Shown here: positions 55,643-64,000 of the stretch, piece by piece
Layout: each line of letters begins with the position of its first letter
How positions within the stretch are numbered: position 1 is the stretch's first letter
From: Lysobacterales bacterium
GTDB taxonomy: Bacteria; Pseudomonadota; Gammaproteobacteria; Xanthomonadales; Ahniellaceae
Assembly: GCA_016703225.1 (NCBI GenBank)
Contig: JADJCM010000001.1
Span: forward strand, 496,001 to 560,000
Length of the DNA stretch: 64,000 nt
Direction of reading: 5' to 3'
Position numbers and translations under genes: made by a program
Notes under the pieces: generated by a model
Told to the model about the DNA's origin: nothing
The model's input: the letters and a program-made list of their open reading frames with translations, nothing else
Databases searched by the model: none

Positions 55643-56806
55643 TTAACCTTTGACTGCCGCGACCGCTTTCTGCGCCGCATCGTTGAGATCCGTCGCCGGA
55701 ATGATCTGGAAGCCGGAACCTGCGAGCAGCTCGCGGCCCTTCTCCACATTGGTACCTTCGAGGCGCACGATCACCGGAATCGTCACGCCGACATCCTTGA
55801 CCGCGGCGATGATGCCCTCCGCGATCATGTCGCAGCGGACGATGCCGCCGAAGATGTTGACCAGGATCGCGCGGACCTTCTGGTTCGACAGGATCAGCTT
55901 GAACGCTTCGGTCACGCGCTCCTTGGTGGCGCCACCGCCGACATCGAGGAAGTTCGCCGGCTCGCCACCGGCGAGCTTGATCACATCCATCGTCGCCATC
56001 GCCAGACCAGCGCCGTTGACCATGCAGCCGATGTTGCCGTCCATCTGCACGTAATTCAGGTGATGGTCGGCGGCCTCGGCTTCGGCCGGGTCTTCCTGGG
56101 TGACATCGCGCATCGCGGCGAGCTTCGGGTGACGGAACTCGGCGTTGTCGTCGGAGTTGAGCTTGCCGTCGAGCGCCATCAGGTCTCCCGAGGCGACGAT
56201 CGCGAGCGGGTTCAGCTCGATCAGCGCCATGTCCTTGTCCATGAACAGCTTGTAGACGCCGGTCATGATCTTGGTGAGCTGGCCGATCTGTTTCATGGTC
56301 AGGCCCATCGCGAAGCCGACTTTGCGGCACTGGTAGGGCTGCAGGCCTTGCACGTAGTCGACCGCGACGGTGTGGATCGCTTCCGGGTTGTCGCGTGCGA
56401 CCTGCTCGATGTCCACGCCGCCGGAGGCCGAGATGATGAACGACACCGACTTGGTGGCGCGGTCGACCAGGCAACTCAGATACAGCTCCTGGTCAATGTC
56501 GTTGGCTTCCGAGATCAGCACGGTGTGGACCGGCAAGGCGCGGCCCGCGGACTGATAGGTGACCATCCCGGTGCCGAGCATCTTGGCCGCGGCTTCCTTG
56601 ACCGTGTCGATGTCGCGCGCCAGCTTCACCCCACCGGCCTTGCCGCGGCCACCGGCGTGGATCTGCGCCTTCACCACCCACTGCTCGCCACCAATCGCGC
56701 GCGCCGCCTCGGCGGCCTGCTCGACAGTGGTGGCGATGCGACCGGCGGGAACCGGAATGCCGTAATCGGAGAACAAAGCTTTGGCTTGGTACTCGTGGAA
56801 GTTCAT
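55643..56806 (-). CDS. sucC: Succinyl-CoA synthetase beta subunit
   Basis: 387 residues. The ATP-grasp domain is intact (MNFHEYQAKALFSDYGIPVP; VVKAQIHAGGRGKAGGVKLA), and the C-terminal domain has LVNIFGGIVRCDMIAEGIIA. It heads the sucCD operon and is divergent from pilS, as in Xanthomonas relatives. Confidence 0.97.
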   Translation of the reverse strand: MNFHEYQAKALFSDYGIPVPAGRIATTVEQAAEAARAIGGEQWVVKAQIHAGGRGKAGGVKLARDIDTVKEAAAKMLGTGMVTYQSAGRALPVHTVLISEANDIDQELYLSCLVDRATKSVSFIISASGGVDIEQVARDNPEAIHTVAVDYVQGLQPYQCRKVGFAMGLTMKQIGQLTKIMTGVYKLFMDKDMALIELNPLAIVASGDLMALDGKLNSDDNAEFRHPKLAAMRDVTQEDPAEAEAADHHLNYVQMDGNIGCMVNGAGLAMATMDVIKLAGGEPANFLDVGGGATKERVTEAFKLILSNQKVRAILVNIFGGIVRCDMIAEGIIAAVKDVGVTIPVIVRLEGTNVEKGRELLAGSGFQIIPATDLNDAAQKAVAAVKG

Positions 56807-56977
56807 GAGTCACCTGATGAAGGAAAACAGAGAATCGGTGCCGCGCGCGACGGACCGGAGAAAAACGGGCGCGTATTGTGCCAAAGCCCGACCGGGAATG
56901 ACATGGCGAATCCGGTCCTGCGCTCGCGACGCGAGGCGCCGGCGTGCTATCTACGCACATCCCGTCGAGGCGATCCC

Positions 56978-58591
56978 GTGTTCGACCGCACCCTCTCCCG
57001 CTACAGCGACCGCAGCCTGGTACAGCGCGAGACGTATTTCTTCTCGCTTTATCGCATCCTTCAGGCGACGTTGCTGGCGGGATTGCTGTTCACGCCCTTC
57101 GGCAGCGAACTGGTCAGCATCGACCATCCGCTGCTCGCGCGCAGCGTGGCGATGTGTTACCTGATCGCAGCGATCGTGCTGTTGCTCTGGGGCGGCCTCG
57201 GTGATCACACGCGGCGGCTGCCGGTCTTCCTCGGCATCGGCATCGACATCGTAGCGACCACGCTGACCCTTCACGCCACTTCGCGGCTGGACGGCGGCAT
57301 CGCCACGCTGATCCTGGTCAACATCGCCAGCGCAGCGACCTTGCTGCCATTCCGCTCCGCATTCGCGTTCGCGCTGGCTGCCGGGTTGGCCGGGTTCTTC
57401 GAACGCGCGGTCAGCATTGCATTCGGCGACCGTAGCGAGCGCAGCCCCGGCGAAGTGATGTTGTTCGGGCTCGCCTACGTCGCCGCCGCCGCACTCAGCC
57501 AACTGCTGCGCAGCGAAGTCACGCAACGGCAGAAGCTGATGGATCGGCAGGAATCGGATCTCGCCAGCCTTTCGCAGCTGAACGAGTTGATCATCCGGCG
57601 CATGCGCTCGGGCGTGATCGTGGTCGATGATCGCAACCAGATTCAGCGCATCAACGAGTCGGCCTGGCATCTGCTCGGGCAGCCCTCGCCAACGCGCAAG
57701 GACTTGAACGGCATCAGCCCGTCGCTGGCGCTGCGCGTCAACGAATGGCGCGCTGGCCACGCCACCAACCTGCAACCGATCGCCCTCGCCGAGGGCCAGC
57801 CGGAAGTGATCCCGCGCTTCGTCGCAGTGCCACAGTCGGACGCGCACCACTGCATCGTGTTCCTCGAAGACACCTCCTTGATGACGCGCCAGGCCGAGCA
57901 GCTGACGCTCAGCTCGCTGGGGCGACTCTCCGCCAGCATCGCGCACGAGGTGCGCAACCCGCTCGCGGCGATCAGCCACGCGGCCCAGCTGCTGGCCGAG
58001 TCCGAGGACTTTCCGCTGTCCGATCGGCGCTTGCTCGAAATCATCCGCGGCCAGTGCCTGCGCATGAACGCGATCGTCGAGAACATCCTGCAGTTGTCGC
58101 GGCGCCAGCATTCGAAACAAGAGCTGGTGACCTTGTCGCGCTGGGCCGAGGCATTTGTCGAGGAGTTCCGCACCGTGCAGCCGATCGGCCAGGACGAGCT
58201 GAAGCTCAACGTCCAGGCGAGCGGCGTGTCGGTGATGTTCGACCCCGACCAGTTGCAGCAGGTGGCGTGGAACCTGGTCAAGAACGCCCTGCGCTACGGG
58301 CGCATGCCGAACGAACCGGCGCGCGTGGCACTGGTCATCCGACGTTTGCCGGAAACCAACCAGGCGGTACTGGAAGTGGTCGACCGCGGCCCCGGGATTC
58401 CCGCCAAGCAGGCGGCGCACATCTTCGAGCCCTTCTTCACCACCAGCGAAATGGGCACCGGGCTCGGCCTGTACATCGCGCGCCAGCTTTGCGAGACCAA
58501 TCAGGCCACTCTCGACTACCATTCGCTGGCTGGCGGCGGCAGCTGCTTCCGCATCAGCTTCCACGGCCAACCCGGCACCGCCATCGCCTGA
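56978..58591 (+). CDS. pilS: Sensor histidine kinase PilS
   Basis: 537 residues. It controls pilin transcription through PilR. Six hydrophobic helices (residues ~25-190, e.g. SVAMCYLIAAIVLLLWGGL) precede a PAS region (SGVIVVDDRNQIQRINESAW) and a kinase core with His323 in SIAHEVRNPLAAISH, N box NLVKNALRYG, and G boxes DRGPGIP and GTGLGLYIA. The GTG at 56978 has GAGG 7 nt upstream and begins FDRTLSRYSDRSLVQRETYF. An ATG at 56903 would add 25 unconserved-looking residues. It is followed at 21 nt by pilR. Confidence 0.93.
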   Translation: MFDRTLSRYSDRSLVQRETYFFSLYRILQATLLAGLLFTPFGSELVSIDHPLLARSVAMCYLIAAIVLLLWGGLGDHTRRLPVFLGIGIDIVATTLTLHATSRLDGGIATLILVNIASAATLLPFRSAFAFALAAGLAGFFERAVSIAFGDRSERSPGEVMLFGLAYVAAAALSQLLRSEVTQRQKLMDRQESDLASLSQLNELIIRRMRSGVIVVDDRNQIQRINESAWHLLGQPSPTRKDLNGISPSLALRVNEWRAGHATNLQPIALAEGQPEVIPRFVAVPQSDAHHCIVFLEDTSLMTRQAEQLTLSSLGRLSASIAHEVRNPLAAISHAAQLLAESEDFPLSDRRLLEIIRGQCLRMNAIVENILQLSRRQHSKQELVTLSRWAEAFVEEFRTVQPIGQDELKLNVQASGVSVMFDPDQLQQVAWNLVKNALRYGRMPNEPARVALVIRRLPETNQAVLEVVDRGPGIPAKQAAHIFEPFFTTSEMGTGLGLYIARQLCETNQATLDYHSLAGGGSCFRISFHGQPGTAIA

Positions 58592-58612
58592 CCGACACGG
58601 AACGACGCACCG

Positions 58613-59992
58613 ATGAGCCGACAGACTGCACTCGTCATCGACGACGAGCCCGACATCCGCGAGTTGCTGGTGATGACCCTGACGCGCATGGGCCTCGCGG
58701 TCGACACCGCGGCCACGCAGGCGGAGGCGTTCGCGCGCCTCAGCGAGCACGAGTATGACCTGTGTTTCACCGACATGCGTCTGCCCGACGGCAACGGCCA
58801 GGACATCATCGCCCATGTCGCTCGCCAGCATCCGCAGACGCCGATCGCGATGATCACCGCCTTCGGCAACGTCGATGCTGCGGTCAACGCGCTCAAGGCC
58901 GGCGCCTTCGACTTCGTTTCCAAGCCCGTCGACCTGGCGGTATTGCGCCGACTGGTGCAGACCGCGCTCAAGCTTGGCGAACAACGCAAGGCCGAAACCC
59001 AGGGCTCGAACGAAAAGCTGATCGGACAGTCGGCGGCGATGCAAGCGGTCCGCCAGACCATCGCAAAGGTGGCCCGCAGCCAAGCGCCAGTCTATATCCG
59101 CGGCGAGTCCGGCACCGGCAAGGAACTGGTTGCGCGCATGATCCACGAACTGGGCCCTCGTTCCGCCGGACCGTTCGTGCCGGTGAACTGCGGGGCGATT
59201 CCCTCGGAGTTGATGGAGTCAGAGTTCTTCGGCCACAAGAAGGGCAGCTTCACCGGCGCCAATACCGACAAGGAGGGCCTGTTCCAGGCCGCGTCCGGCG
59301 GCACCTTGTTCCTCGATGAAGTCGCCGACCTGCCGATGCACATGCAGGTCAAGCTGCTGCGCGTGATCCAGGAAAAAGCGATGCGCGCGGTAGGGTCCAC
59401 CGCCGAGGTTCCGATCGATGTGCGCATCCTCAGCGCCACCCATCGCGAATTGTCCAAGTTGGTCGAACAGGGGCAGTTTCGGCAAGACCTGTTCTACCGC
59501 ATCAACGTCATCGAAGTACGCGTGCCGCCACTGCGCGAACGCGCCGAGGACATTCCGCTGCTGGCCGAGCGCTACCTCGACCGCATCGCCCCCGAGTGGG
59601 GCATCGAACGCCCGCAACTCAGCGAGGCAGCGCTCAAGGCGCTGATGGCCTACAACTTCCCGGGCAATGTCCGCGAGTTGGAGAACATCCTGGAGCGCGC
59701 CATCGCAATGTGCGAGAACAACCGAATAGAAATCAATGATCTGCGCCTTCCCGAAAGCGGCGTCGCTGATACCTTCGCCCCCTTGAAAGGCCCGCAAGCC
59801 ACCCCACCCTCCGCAGCATCCGCCGGCTCCGCCAGCGCTTCCAATCTGGTCGACTACATCGACAGCCTGGAGCGCGACGCCATCATCAAGGCGCTGGAAG
59901 AGTGCCGCTACAACAAGACCAAGGCCGCCGCCAAGCTCGGCATCACCTTCCGGGCGTTGCGGTACAAGCTGAAGAAGCTGGGGATTGACTGA
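58613..59992 (+). CDS. pilR: Sigma-54-dependent response regulator PilR
   Basis: 459 residues of the NtrC type. The receiver has phospho-Asp54 (LCFTDMRLPDG). The AAA+ domain has GESGTGKE, a GSFTGA loop (the sigma-54-contact motif, with Ser for Ala) and GTLFLDEVADLP. A Fis-type HTH ends the protein (NKTKAAAKLGITFRALRYKL). It activates pilin genes from sigma-54 promoters, two of which occur 1-1.6 kb downstream. Confidence 0.96.
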   Translation: MSRQTALVIDDEPDIRELLVMTLTRMGLAVDTAATQAEAFARLSEHEYDLCFTDMRLPDGNGQDIIAHVARQHPQTPIAMITAFGNVDAAVNALKAGAFDFVSKPVDLAVLRRLVQTALKLGEQRKAETQGSNEKLIGQSAAMQAVRQTIAKVARSQAPVYIRGESGTGKELVARMIHELGPRSAGPFVPVNCGAIPSELMESEFFGHKKGSFTGANTDKEGLFQAASGGTLFLDEVADLPMHMQVKLLRVIQEKAMRAVGSTAEVPIDVRILSATHRELSKLVEQGQFRQDLFYRINVIEVRVPPLRERAEDIPLLAERYLDRIAPEWGIERPQLSEAALKALMAYNFPGNVRELENILERAIAMCENNRIEINDLRLPESGVADTFAPLKGPQATPPSAASAGSASASNLVDYIDSLERDAIIKALEECRYNKTKAAAKLGITFRALRYKLKKLGID

Positions 59993-60770
59993 TGGGTATT
60001 CGGAGCCTCAATTGTTGGCAGACGGGGGCGGGCATTTCGCGTTCAGCGTGCTGCTCGGGCTGGCCGTGTTCGCGCTGTTTAGCTTCGTCTGGTACCCCGA
60101 CGCCCTGTTCACGCTGGCGGGCGCCGGCAAGCTGCTGATCCTGGTCGTCGGGATCGACGTCACCCTGGGTCCACTATTGACCCTGATCGTCTTCAACCCC
60201 ATCAAGAAATCGTTAATTTGGGATTTGGCCGTGATCCTCATGGTCCAGATGGGCGCCCTGGGCTATGGCGTCTGGGTCATGGCGCAATCGCGGCCGGTGT
60301 TTTTGGTGGGGGCGGTGGATCGCTTCGAACTCGTATCCGCCAATGAGATTCACCCCGACGAGCTAGCCAAGGCGCCGCGCGAGGAGTGGCGGGAGCTTTC
60401 CTGGACCGGCCCGGTCGTGGTCGGGGTGATGCCGCCCGAAGATGCGCAGGAGCGCATGGCCCGCTCATTGGAGGCCGCCCAAGGCGGCCCGGCGACTGCG
60501 CAACTGCCCAAGTCTTTCGTGCCCTTGTCCGACGTTTCCAGCACTTTACTGGCACACGCAAGACCGCTGTCCGACTACGACCAGAGCCAACCCGAGGAAA
60601 CTGCGGCACTCCGTCGCTGGGCAAGCAGCGGCAATCGGGATGAGTCGGCCCTGGCCGTACTGCCGATCAAGGCTCGAACAGGCTTCGGTGCAGTGATCAT
60701 CGAACGCAGCTGCGGCAAGCCCCTGATCACAGCCGGCTTTGACGGCTTCGCCCCGGATTCCGAACCATAG
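59985..60770 (+). CDS. TfpX/TfpZ-like type IV pilin accessory protein
   Basis: About 250-261 residues. Three hydrophobic segments (FSVLLGLAVFALFSFVWYP; LLILVVGIDVTLGPLLTLIV; WDLAVILMVQMGALGYGVWV) contain GIDVTLGPLLTLIVFN-PIKK. This matches TfpX/TfpZ proteins found beside pilin genes and needed for pilin modification or stability. No ATG fits. The frame is open from a TTG at 59985 (overlapping pilR), and further TTGs at 60012 and 60015 are alternatives. Location between pilR and two pilins supports the role. Confidence 0.8.
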   Translation: MTDGYSEPQLLADGGGHFAFSVLLGLAVFALFSFVWYPDALFTLAGAGKLLILVVGIDVTLGPLLTLIVFNPIKKSLIWDLAVILMVQMGALGYGVWVMAQSRPVFLVGAVDRFELVSANEIHPDELAKAPREEWRELSWTGPVVVGVMPPEDAQERMARSLEAAQGGPATAQLPKSFVPLSDVSSTLLAHARPLSDYDQSQPEETAALRRWASSGNRDESALAVLPIKARTGFGAVIIERSCGKPLITAGFDGFAPDSEP

Positions 60771-60910
60771 CGGCAACGGCAGTACTGTGCCCCAGCACAG
60801 GGCGCTTCGGCGCATCGCCAGCCCGATTTCCCGGCCTGGACCCTGCCAATCATTCGTGACAATCGGGAACCCAAGGACTGGCGCGCCTGCTGCGCTCGGG
60901 GTTGCCCATT

Positions 60911-60924
60911 GGCACAACCTATGC
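60911..60924 (+). promoter_or_regulatory. Sigma-54 promoter of the first pilin gene
   Basis: TTGGCACAACCTATGCTT contains GG (60911-60912) and GC (60923-60924) separated by 10 nt, the -24/-12 arrangement. It is 111 nt before the pilin ATG and in the region where PilR would act. Confidence 0.75.
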
Positions 60925-61035
60925 TTCTATCGTTACGCACGACCGCCGTGCTGGCCCGAGGGCCAGGGAACCAGGCCAACTGCCAGTCCCGTGGTCGTGA
61001 AGGTTGTTAGCTAATCAACTGCAAAGGGGTCTCAC

Positions 61036-61449
61036 ATGAAAAAGCAACAGGGCTTTACCCTCATCGAACTGATGATCGTCGTCGCCATCATCGGCATCCT
61101 CGCCGCGATCGCGCTGCCGGCTTATCAGGACTACACCGTACGCGCTCGCGTATCCGAACTCGCCATTCTGGCGTCGGGCGGCAAGGCGACGGTTGCCGAG
61201 AATATCTCGAATGCAGGCGGCGTTATCGCCGCGGGCTCCTGCCTCGGTGTCGATACGACGGCTCCCGGCACCAAGAATACTGCCTCGTTCCTTTGCGCGG
61301 ATGCCACCGGTGTCCTCACCGTCACCGGCAATGCCAACGCCAAGGGCGTCGCGCTGGTCTATACGCCATCGCTTGCCGGCGGTGGCCAGATCGCGTGGAC
61401 CTGCACTTCGGCGGCGGATGACAAGTACCTTCCGGCCGAGTGCCGCTGA
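61036..61449 (+). CDS. pilA: Type IV pilin, first copy
   Basis: 137 residues. Leader MKKQQG is cut before FTLIELMIVVAIIGILAAIA (mature Phe1, Glu5), followed by PAYQDYTVRARVSEL. Four cysteines are present, including the C-terminal pair in WTCTSAADDKYLPAEC. It is the major-pilin type for pilus fibres. Ribosome site AAAGGGG precedes the ATG. A sigma-54 promoter lies upstream and a strong terminator follows, so it is its own transcript. Confidence 0.95.
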   Translation: MKKQQGFTLIELMIVVAIIGILAAIALPAYQDYTVRARVSELAILASGGKATVAENISNAGGVIAAGSCLGVDTTAPGTKNTASFLCADATGVLTVTGNANAKGVALVYTPSLAGGGQIAWTCTSAADDKYLPAECR

Positions 61450-61468
61450 TCCCACCCAGCGGTCTGTG

Positions 61469-61500
61469 AAGAAGGGCGCTTCGGCGCCCTTCTTTTTTTT
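61469..61500 (+). terminator. Rho-independent terminator after the first pilin
   Basis: GAAGGGCGC-TTCG-GCGCCCTTC followed by an eight-T run. The UUCG tetraloop adds stability. Confidence 0.95.
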
Positions 61501-61589
61501 CAGTCGACTAGGACTCACGACTAGTCGACAACGACGCTTCAAGGCCAACCGAGAGGACCATTTCGCTGGCCAACACGACAATGCTGATT

Positions 61590-61604
61590 TGGCACAGCAA
61601 TTGC
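61590..61604 (+). promoter_or_regulatory. Sigma-54 promoter of the second pilin gene
   Basis: TGGCAC-AGCAA-TTGC is a full match to the sigma-54 consensus (TGGCAC-N5-TTGC). It lies 45 nt before the second pilin ATG. Confidence 0.85.
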
Positions 61605-61648
61605 GTCAATTTGCGTCGCGACAACACACTTTTCCGAGGCCGACTCCA

Positions 61649-62053
61649 ATGAAATCGCAGCATGGGTTCACGCTGATTGAACTGATGATCGTGGTGGCCA
61701 TCATCGGAATCCTTGCAGCGATTGCACTGCCCGCCTATCAGGACTACACCATTCGCGCCCGGGTTGCTGAGCTCGCAGTTCTCTCGGCGAGCGCGAAGGC
61801 AACTGTCTCTGAGAATATTTCGAATAATGCAGTGATCGACGCCAATGCATGCCAAGGGGTTAACACGGGCGTAATTGGGACCAAGAACGTGGATTCGTTT
61901 GCTTGTGTGAATGGAGTACTGACTGCAACGGGCAGTGCGTTGACACAAGGCGTCGTTTTGGTCTACGCGCCGTCCATGGGCGGCGGAGGCACGGTGAAAT
62001 GGTCATGCACTTCCGTGTCACCCGACAAGTACGTACCCGCAGAGTGCCGCTAG
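61649..62053 (+). CDS. Type IV pilin, second copy
   Basis: 134 residues. Leader MKSQHG and then FTLIELMIVVAIIGILAAIA as in the first pilin. The two share the N-terminal third and the Cys-Cys ending (WSCTSVSPDKYVPAEC) but differ in the central surface (NNAVIDANACQGVNTG). It is a paralogue with its own sigma-54 promoter. It has noticeably more A+T in its wobble positions than pilin 1. Confidence 0.93.
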   Translation: MKSQHGFTLIELMIVVAIIGILAAIALPAYQDYTIRARVAELAVLSASAKATVSENISNNAVIDANACQGVNTGVIGTKNVDSFACVNGVLTATGSALTQGVVLVYAPSMGGGGTVKWSCTSVSPDKYVPAECR

Positions 62054-62231
62054 TTCACGACGTCGGAGGATGATCGCCACTCCTTCGGACAACCAGTGTG
62101 ACCTGTATCGAACGAGTCTGTAATTTGATCCGTGTCAACGAGTCGCAGCCATCCATGGTGGACGAAAGCAAATGATGGATCTCGCTCAACTAGGTTGCGC
62201 GCGAGTTCGGCCCAACGAAAGTAGCGGCTTG

Positions 62232-62262
62232 CAGTTCTTCGACAGAACCTCTAGAAGAACTG
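62232..62262. other. Inverted repeat upstream of the fused spermidine-synthase-like gene
   Basis: CAGTTCTTC (62232-62240) and GAAGAACTG (62254-62262) flank 13 nt, ending 22 nt before the start codon. It may be an operator or a 5'-leader hairpin. The rest of the 231-bp gap after the second pilin shows no gene. Confidence 0.4.
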
Positions 62263-62284
62263 TCCATCTACAGTCGAGGATCGA

Positions 62285-64000
62285 ATGACAGCTAGTGCCG
62301 CAGTTCCAGATTCACACCACGCTGGGGGCGTTCAGCACCATGCACTTGCTCTGTCGATGGCGCTCTTCATTGCGTCTGGATTCGCGGCACTGATCTATCA
62401 GTCGGTCTGGTCCACATACCTGGGTCTGATCTTGGGTCACGCCGCCTACGCGCAGGCACTGGTGCTCTCGATCTTCATGGGTGGAATGGCCATCGGTTCC
62501 TGGTTGACCAGCCGGACACGACGCAGCCCAGTCCAGCTATTGAAACTTTACGGACTGCTCGAAATCGGCATCGGCCTGCTCGGTCTTGCCTCCCATTCCG
62601 AATACCTGACAGTAGCCAACTTCTCGCAAACCATCGCCCTGCCGGCCATGGCGTCGCCGGCGGCCGCGATCACCTGGCAATGGGTCAGCGGTGCGGCCTT
62701 GGTCCTGCCTCAGTCCATCCTGCTCGGTACTACGTTTCCGATCCTTGGCGCGGCCTGCATCCGCGCCTCGACACGCTCCGACTCGTCCGTGCTCGGATCT
62801 CTATATTTCGCCAACAGCATTGGCGCCGCGTTCGGCGCACTTATCGCCACCTTCCTGCTCGTGCCCCAGTTTGGCACCCCGGGTTCATTGGTCGTCGCTG
62901 GGCTGCTCAATATCGGCGTAGGACTGGCAGCCATCGCCTACTCCAGAAAACTTGGCCGGCATGCTCCTGAACTCAGGCACATGCCCGCGCAAGCGGAGAA
63001 CATGGCAGCCGTTGCCGAGCCAGCCATCGCCCGGACTCGCTCAGGACTATCCCGGATGATGTTGCTTGCGGCGCTTATCACGGGGGCGACTTCATTCATC
63101 TATGAAGTCGGTTGGATACGCCTACTCAACCTGTCGATGGGATCGACCCAGCACTCGTTCGAGCTCATGCTTTCATCGTTCATTCTCGGTCTGGCACTGG
63201 GTGGACTCTCGGTCCGTTACTGGGCACGCAGAGCCAGCTTTGACGTAGTCCGTGGTGCTGCATTCGCGCAAGTCGCAATGGGTGTTGCCACGTTGCTGTG
63301 CCTGATCCTCTATGCGTACAGCTTCAGCTTGGTCGAGTGGGTCATGGCCGCAGTTGCGCGTACCGATAATGGCTACCTGATTTTCCTGACTTCCACTGCG
63401 GTCGTGTCGCTGTCGACGGTATTCCCAGCGGCGTTCTTCGCGGGAATGACCCTGCCGCTGATGACCGCAGCATTGATCCGATCCGGCGCGGGCACCGAAA
63501 AGATCGGAAAGATCTACGCCGCGAATACCCTGGGCGCAATCCTGGGCGTTTTCCTGATGGTGCATGCATTGATCCCGGCAATTGGTGTTCGCCTTAGTAT
63601 TGTGCTCGCCGCGGTGATCGACGGTTTCCTTGGCGCTTACTTGTACTACAAGTACTGCGACCGGCCCCACAAGTTCTCAGCGCTTGCCGCATTGCTCGCG
63701 ACGGTGTGCGCGTTTGGGCTACTGCAATGGGTCGGAAAGGTTGATGTCAGCGTCTTGTCGAGCGGCGTTTTCCGTTACGGAAACTCGACTTTCGACCCCC
63801 TTGACCAGCAGACCATCGCATACGTGGACGGCAAGACTGCGACGATCTCGATGACCGCGTTCACAACCGGCGTTCGCACCATCGCGACTAACGGCAAGCC
63901 GGACGCAGGCATCCAGATGATCCCCGGGGCTCCGAACTCGGGTGACGAGGTCACGATGACGATGATCGCGTCGCTGCCGCTATCAATCCGCAACCGATAC
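62285..64000 (+). CDS. Fused membrane/spermidine-synthase-like protein (partial, cut by window end)
   Basis: The frame is open from the ATG at 62285 to the window edge (572 codons). It is multi-pass (e.g. LALSMALFIASGFAALIYQS, then LVLSIFMGGMAIGSWL; MMLLAALITGATSFIYEVGW; ANTLGAILGVFLMVHALIP). The pattern FAALIYQ...GG.AIGSW...GLLEIGIG and the repeated half FIYEVGW...LGLALGG is that of the 'fused MFS/spermidine synthase' family, whose soluble C-terminal domain would lie mostly beyond the window. GAGGAT precedes the ATG closely. Such genes are often found near surface-structure loci; the role is not established. Confidence 0.8.
   Translation, partial: MTASAAVPDSHHAGGVQHHALALSMALFIASGFAALIYQSVWSTYLGLILGHAAYAQALVLSIFMGGMAIGSWLTSRTRRSPVQLLKLYGLLEIGIGLLGLASHSEYLTVANFSQTIALPAMASPAAAITWQWVSGAALVLPQSILLGTTFPILGAACIRASTRSDSSVLGSLYFANSIGAAFGALIATFLLVPQFGTPGSLVVAGLLNIGVGLAAIAYSRKLGRHAPELRHMPAQAENMAAVAEPAIARTRSGLSRMMLLAALITGATSFIYEVGWIRLLNLSMGSTQHSFELMLSSFILGLALGGLSVRYWARRASFDVVRGAAFAQVAMGVATLLCLILYAYSFSLVEWVMAAVARTDNGYLIFLTSTAVVSLSTVFPAAFFAGMTLPLMTAALIRSGAGTEKIGKIYAANTLGAILGVFLMVHALIPAIGVRLSIVLAAVIDGFLGAYLYYKYCDRPHKFSALAALLATVCAFGLLQWVGKVDVSVLSSGVFRYGNSTFDPLDQQTIAYVDGKTATISMTAFTTGVRTIATNGKPDAGIQMIPGAPNSGDEVTMTMIASLPLSIRNRY

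Noticed and set aside
54632..56977. Upstream 780 codons of the frame that contains pilS
   Set aside because: This part is antisense to sucD and sucC and carries no domain. PilS starts at 56978.

Overview
The window is GC-rich, densely coded chromosomal DNA from a gammaproteobacterium, most likely of the Lysobacterales (Xanthomonadales), Rhodanobacteraceae-like. The evidence is a conserved housekeeping block (clpB, pgeF, rluD, bamD, nadE, sucDC, pilSR, pilin genes), GTGGG-headed REP-like repeats, and several secreted proteins ending in a short DGFE tail. This placement is inference; no rRNA or tRNA gene was seen.

Layout. 1-5.8 kb: an SLC5-fused hybrid histidine kinase, a four-copy 36-bp repeat array and a TonB-dependent receptor. 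6-12 kb: a secreted beta-helix protein, a vapBC toxin-antitoxin pair with a visible promoter and operator, and an unusual fusion of an M50-type membrane peptidase domain to a beta-propeller GGDEF sensor. 12-19 kb: a DUF418 membrane protein, an ATP-grasp-like protein, a TraB-like protein with no proper start, a ParE-type pair, a fatty acid desaturase and a frameshifted beta-helix protein. 19-31 kb: a HipA-like kinase with tandem palindromes over its start, a HEAT/ankyrin pair, a DJ-1/PfpI protein, small secreted proteins, proBA, a Fic protein and a PhaZ7-like extracellular polyhydroxybutyrate depolymerase. 31-34.4 kb: an 11-residue-repeat protein, a VWA lipoprotein and a nucleotidyltransferase pair.

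34.4-41.8 kb is the most interesting region. clpB is intact, but its last 167 bp occur a second time about 4.76 kb away in direct orientation (11 differences, no gaps). Between the copies sits a single 1487-codon gene on the opposite strand. It encodes an N-terminal QxK (Cap4/DUF4297-like) nuclease-type region, a STAND-type P-loop ATPase and a long helical C-terminus. This looks like a one-gene defence cassette that entered at the 3' end of clpB and restored the gene with its own copy of the end.

42-50 kb: a secreted alpha/beta-hydrolase behind a PsrA-like palindrome, two further DGFE-tailed secreted proteins (one with five 91-residue repeats) and a YajL-like protein. 50-64 kb: pgeF-rluD (rluD with an apparent single-base deletion near its 5' end), bamD, nadE, a perfect 27-bp inverted repeat, sucCD, then a type IV pilus cluster: pilS, pilR, a TfpX-like accessory protein, two pilins each behind a sigma-54 (-24/-12) site, and a fused membrane/spermidine-synthase-like gene cut by the window edge. 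PilS and PilR would drive the two sigma-54 promoters next to them.
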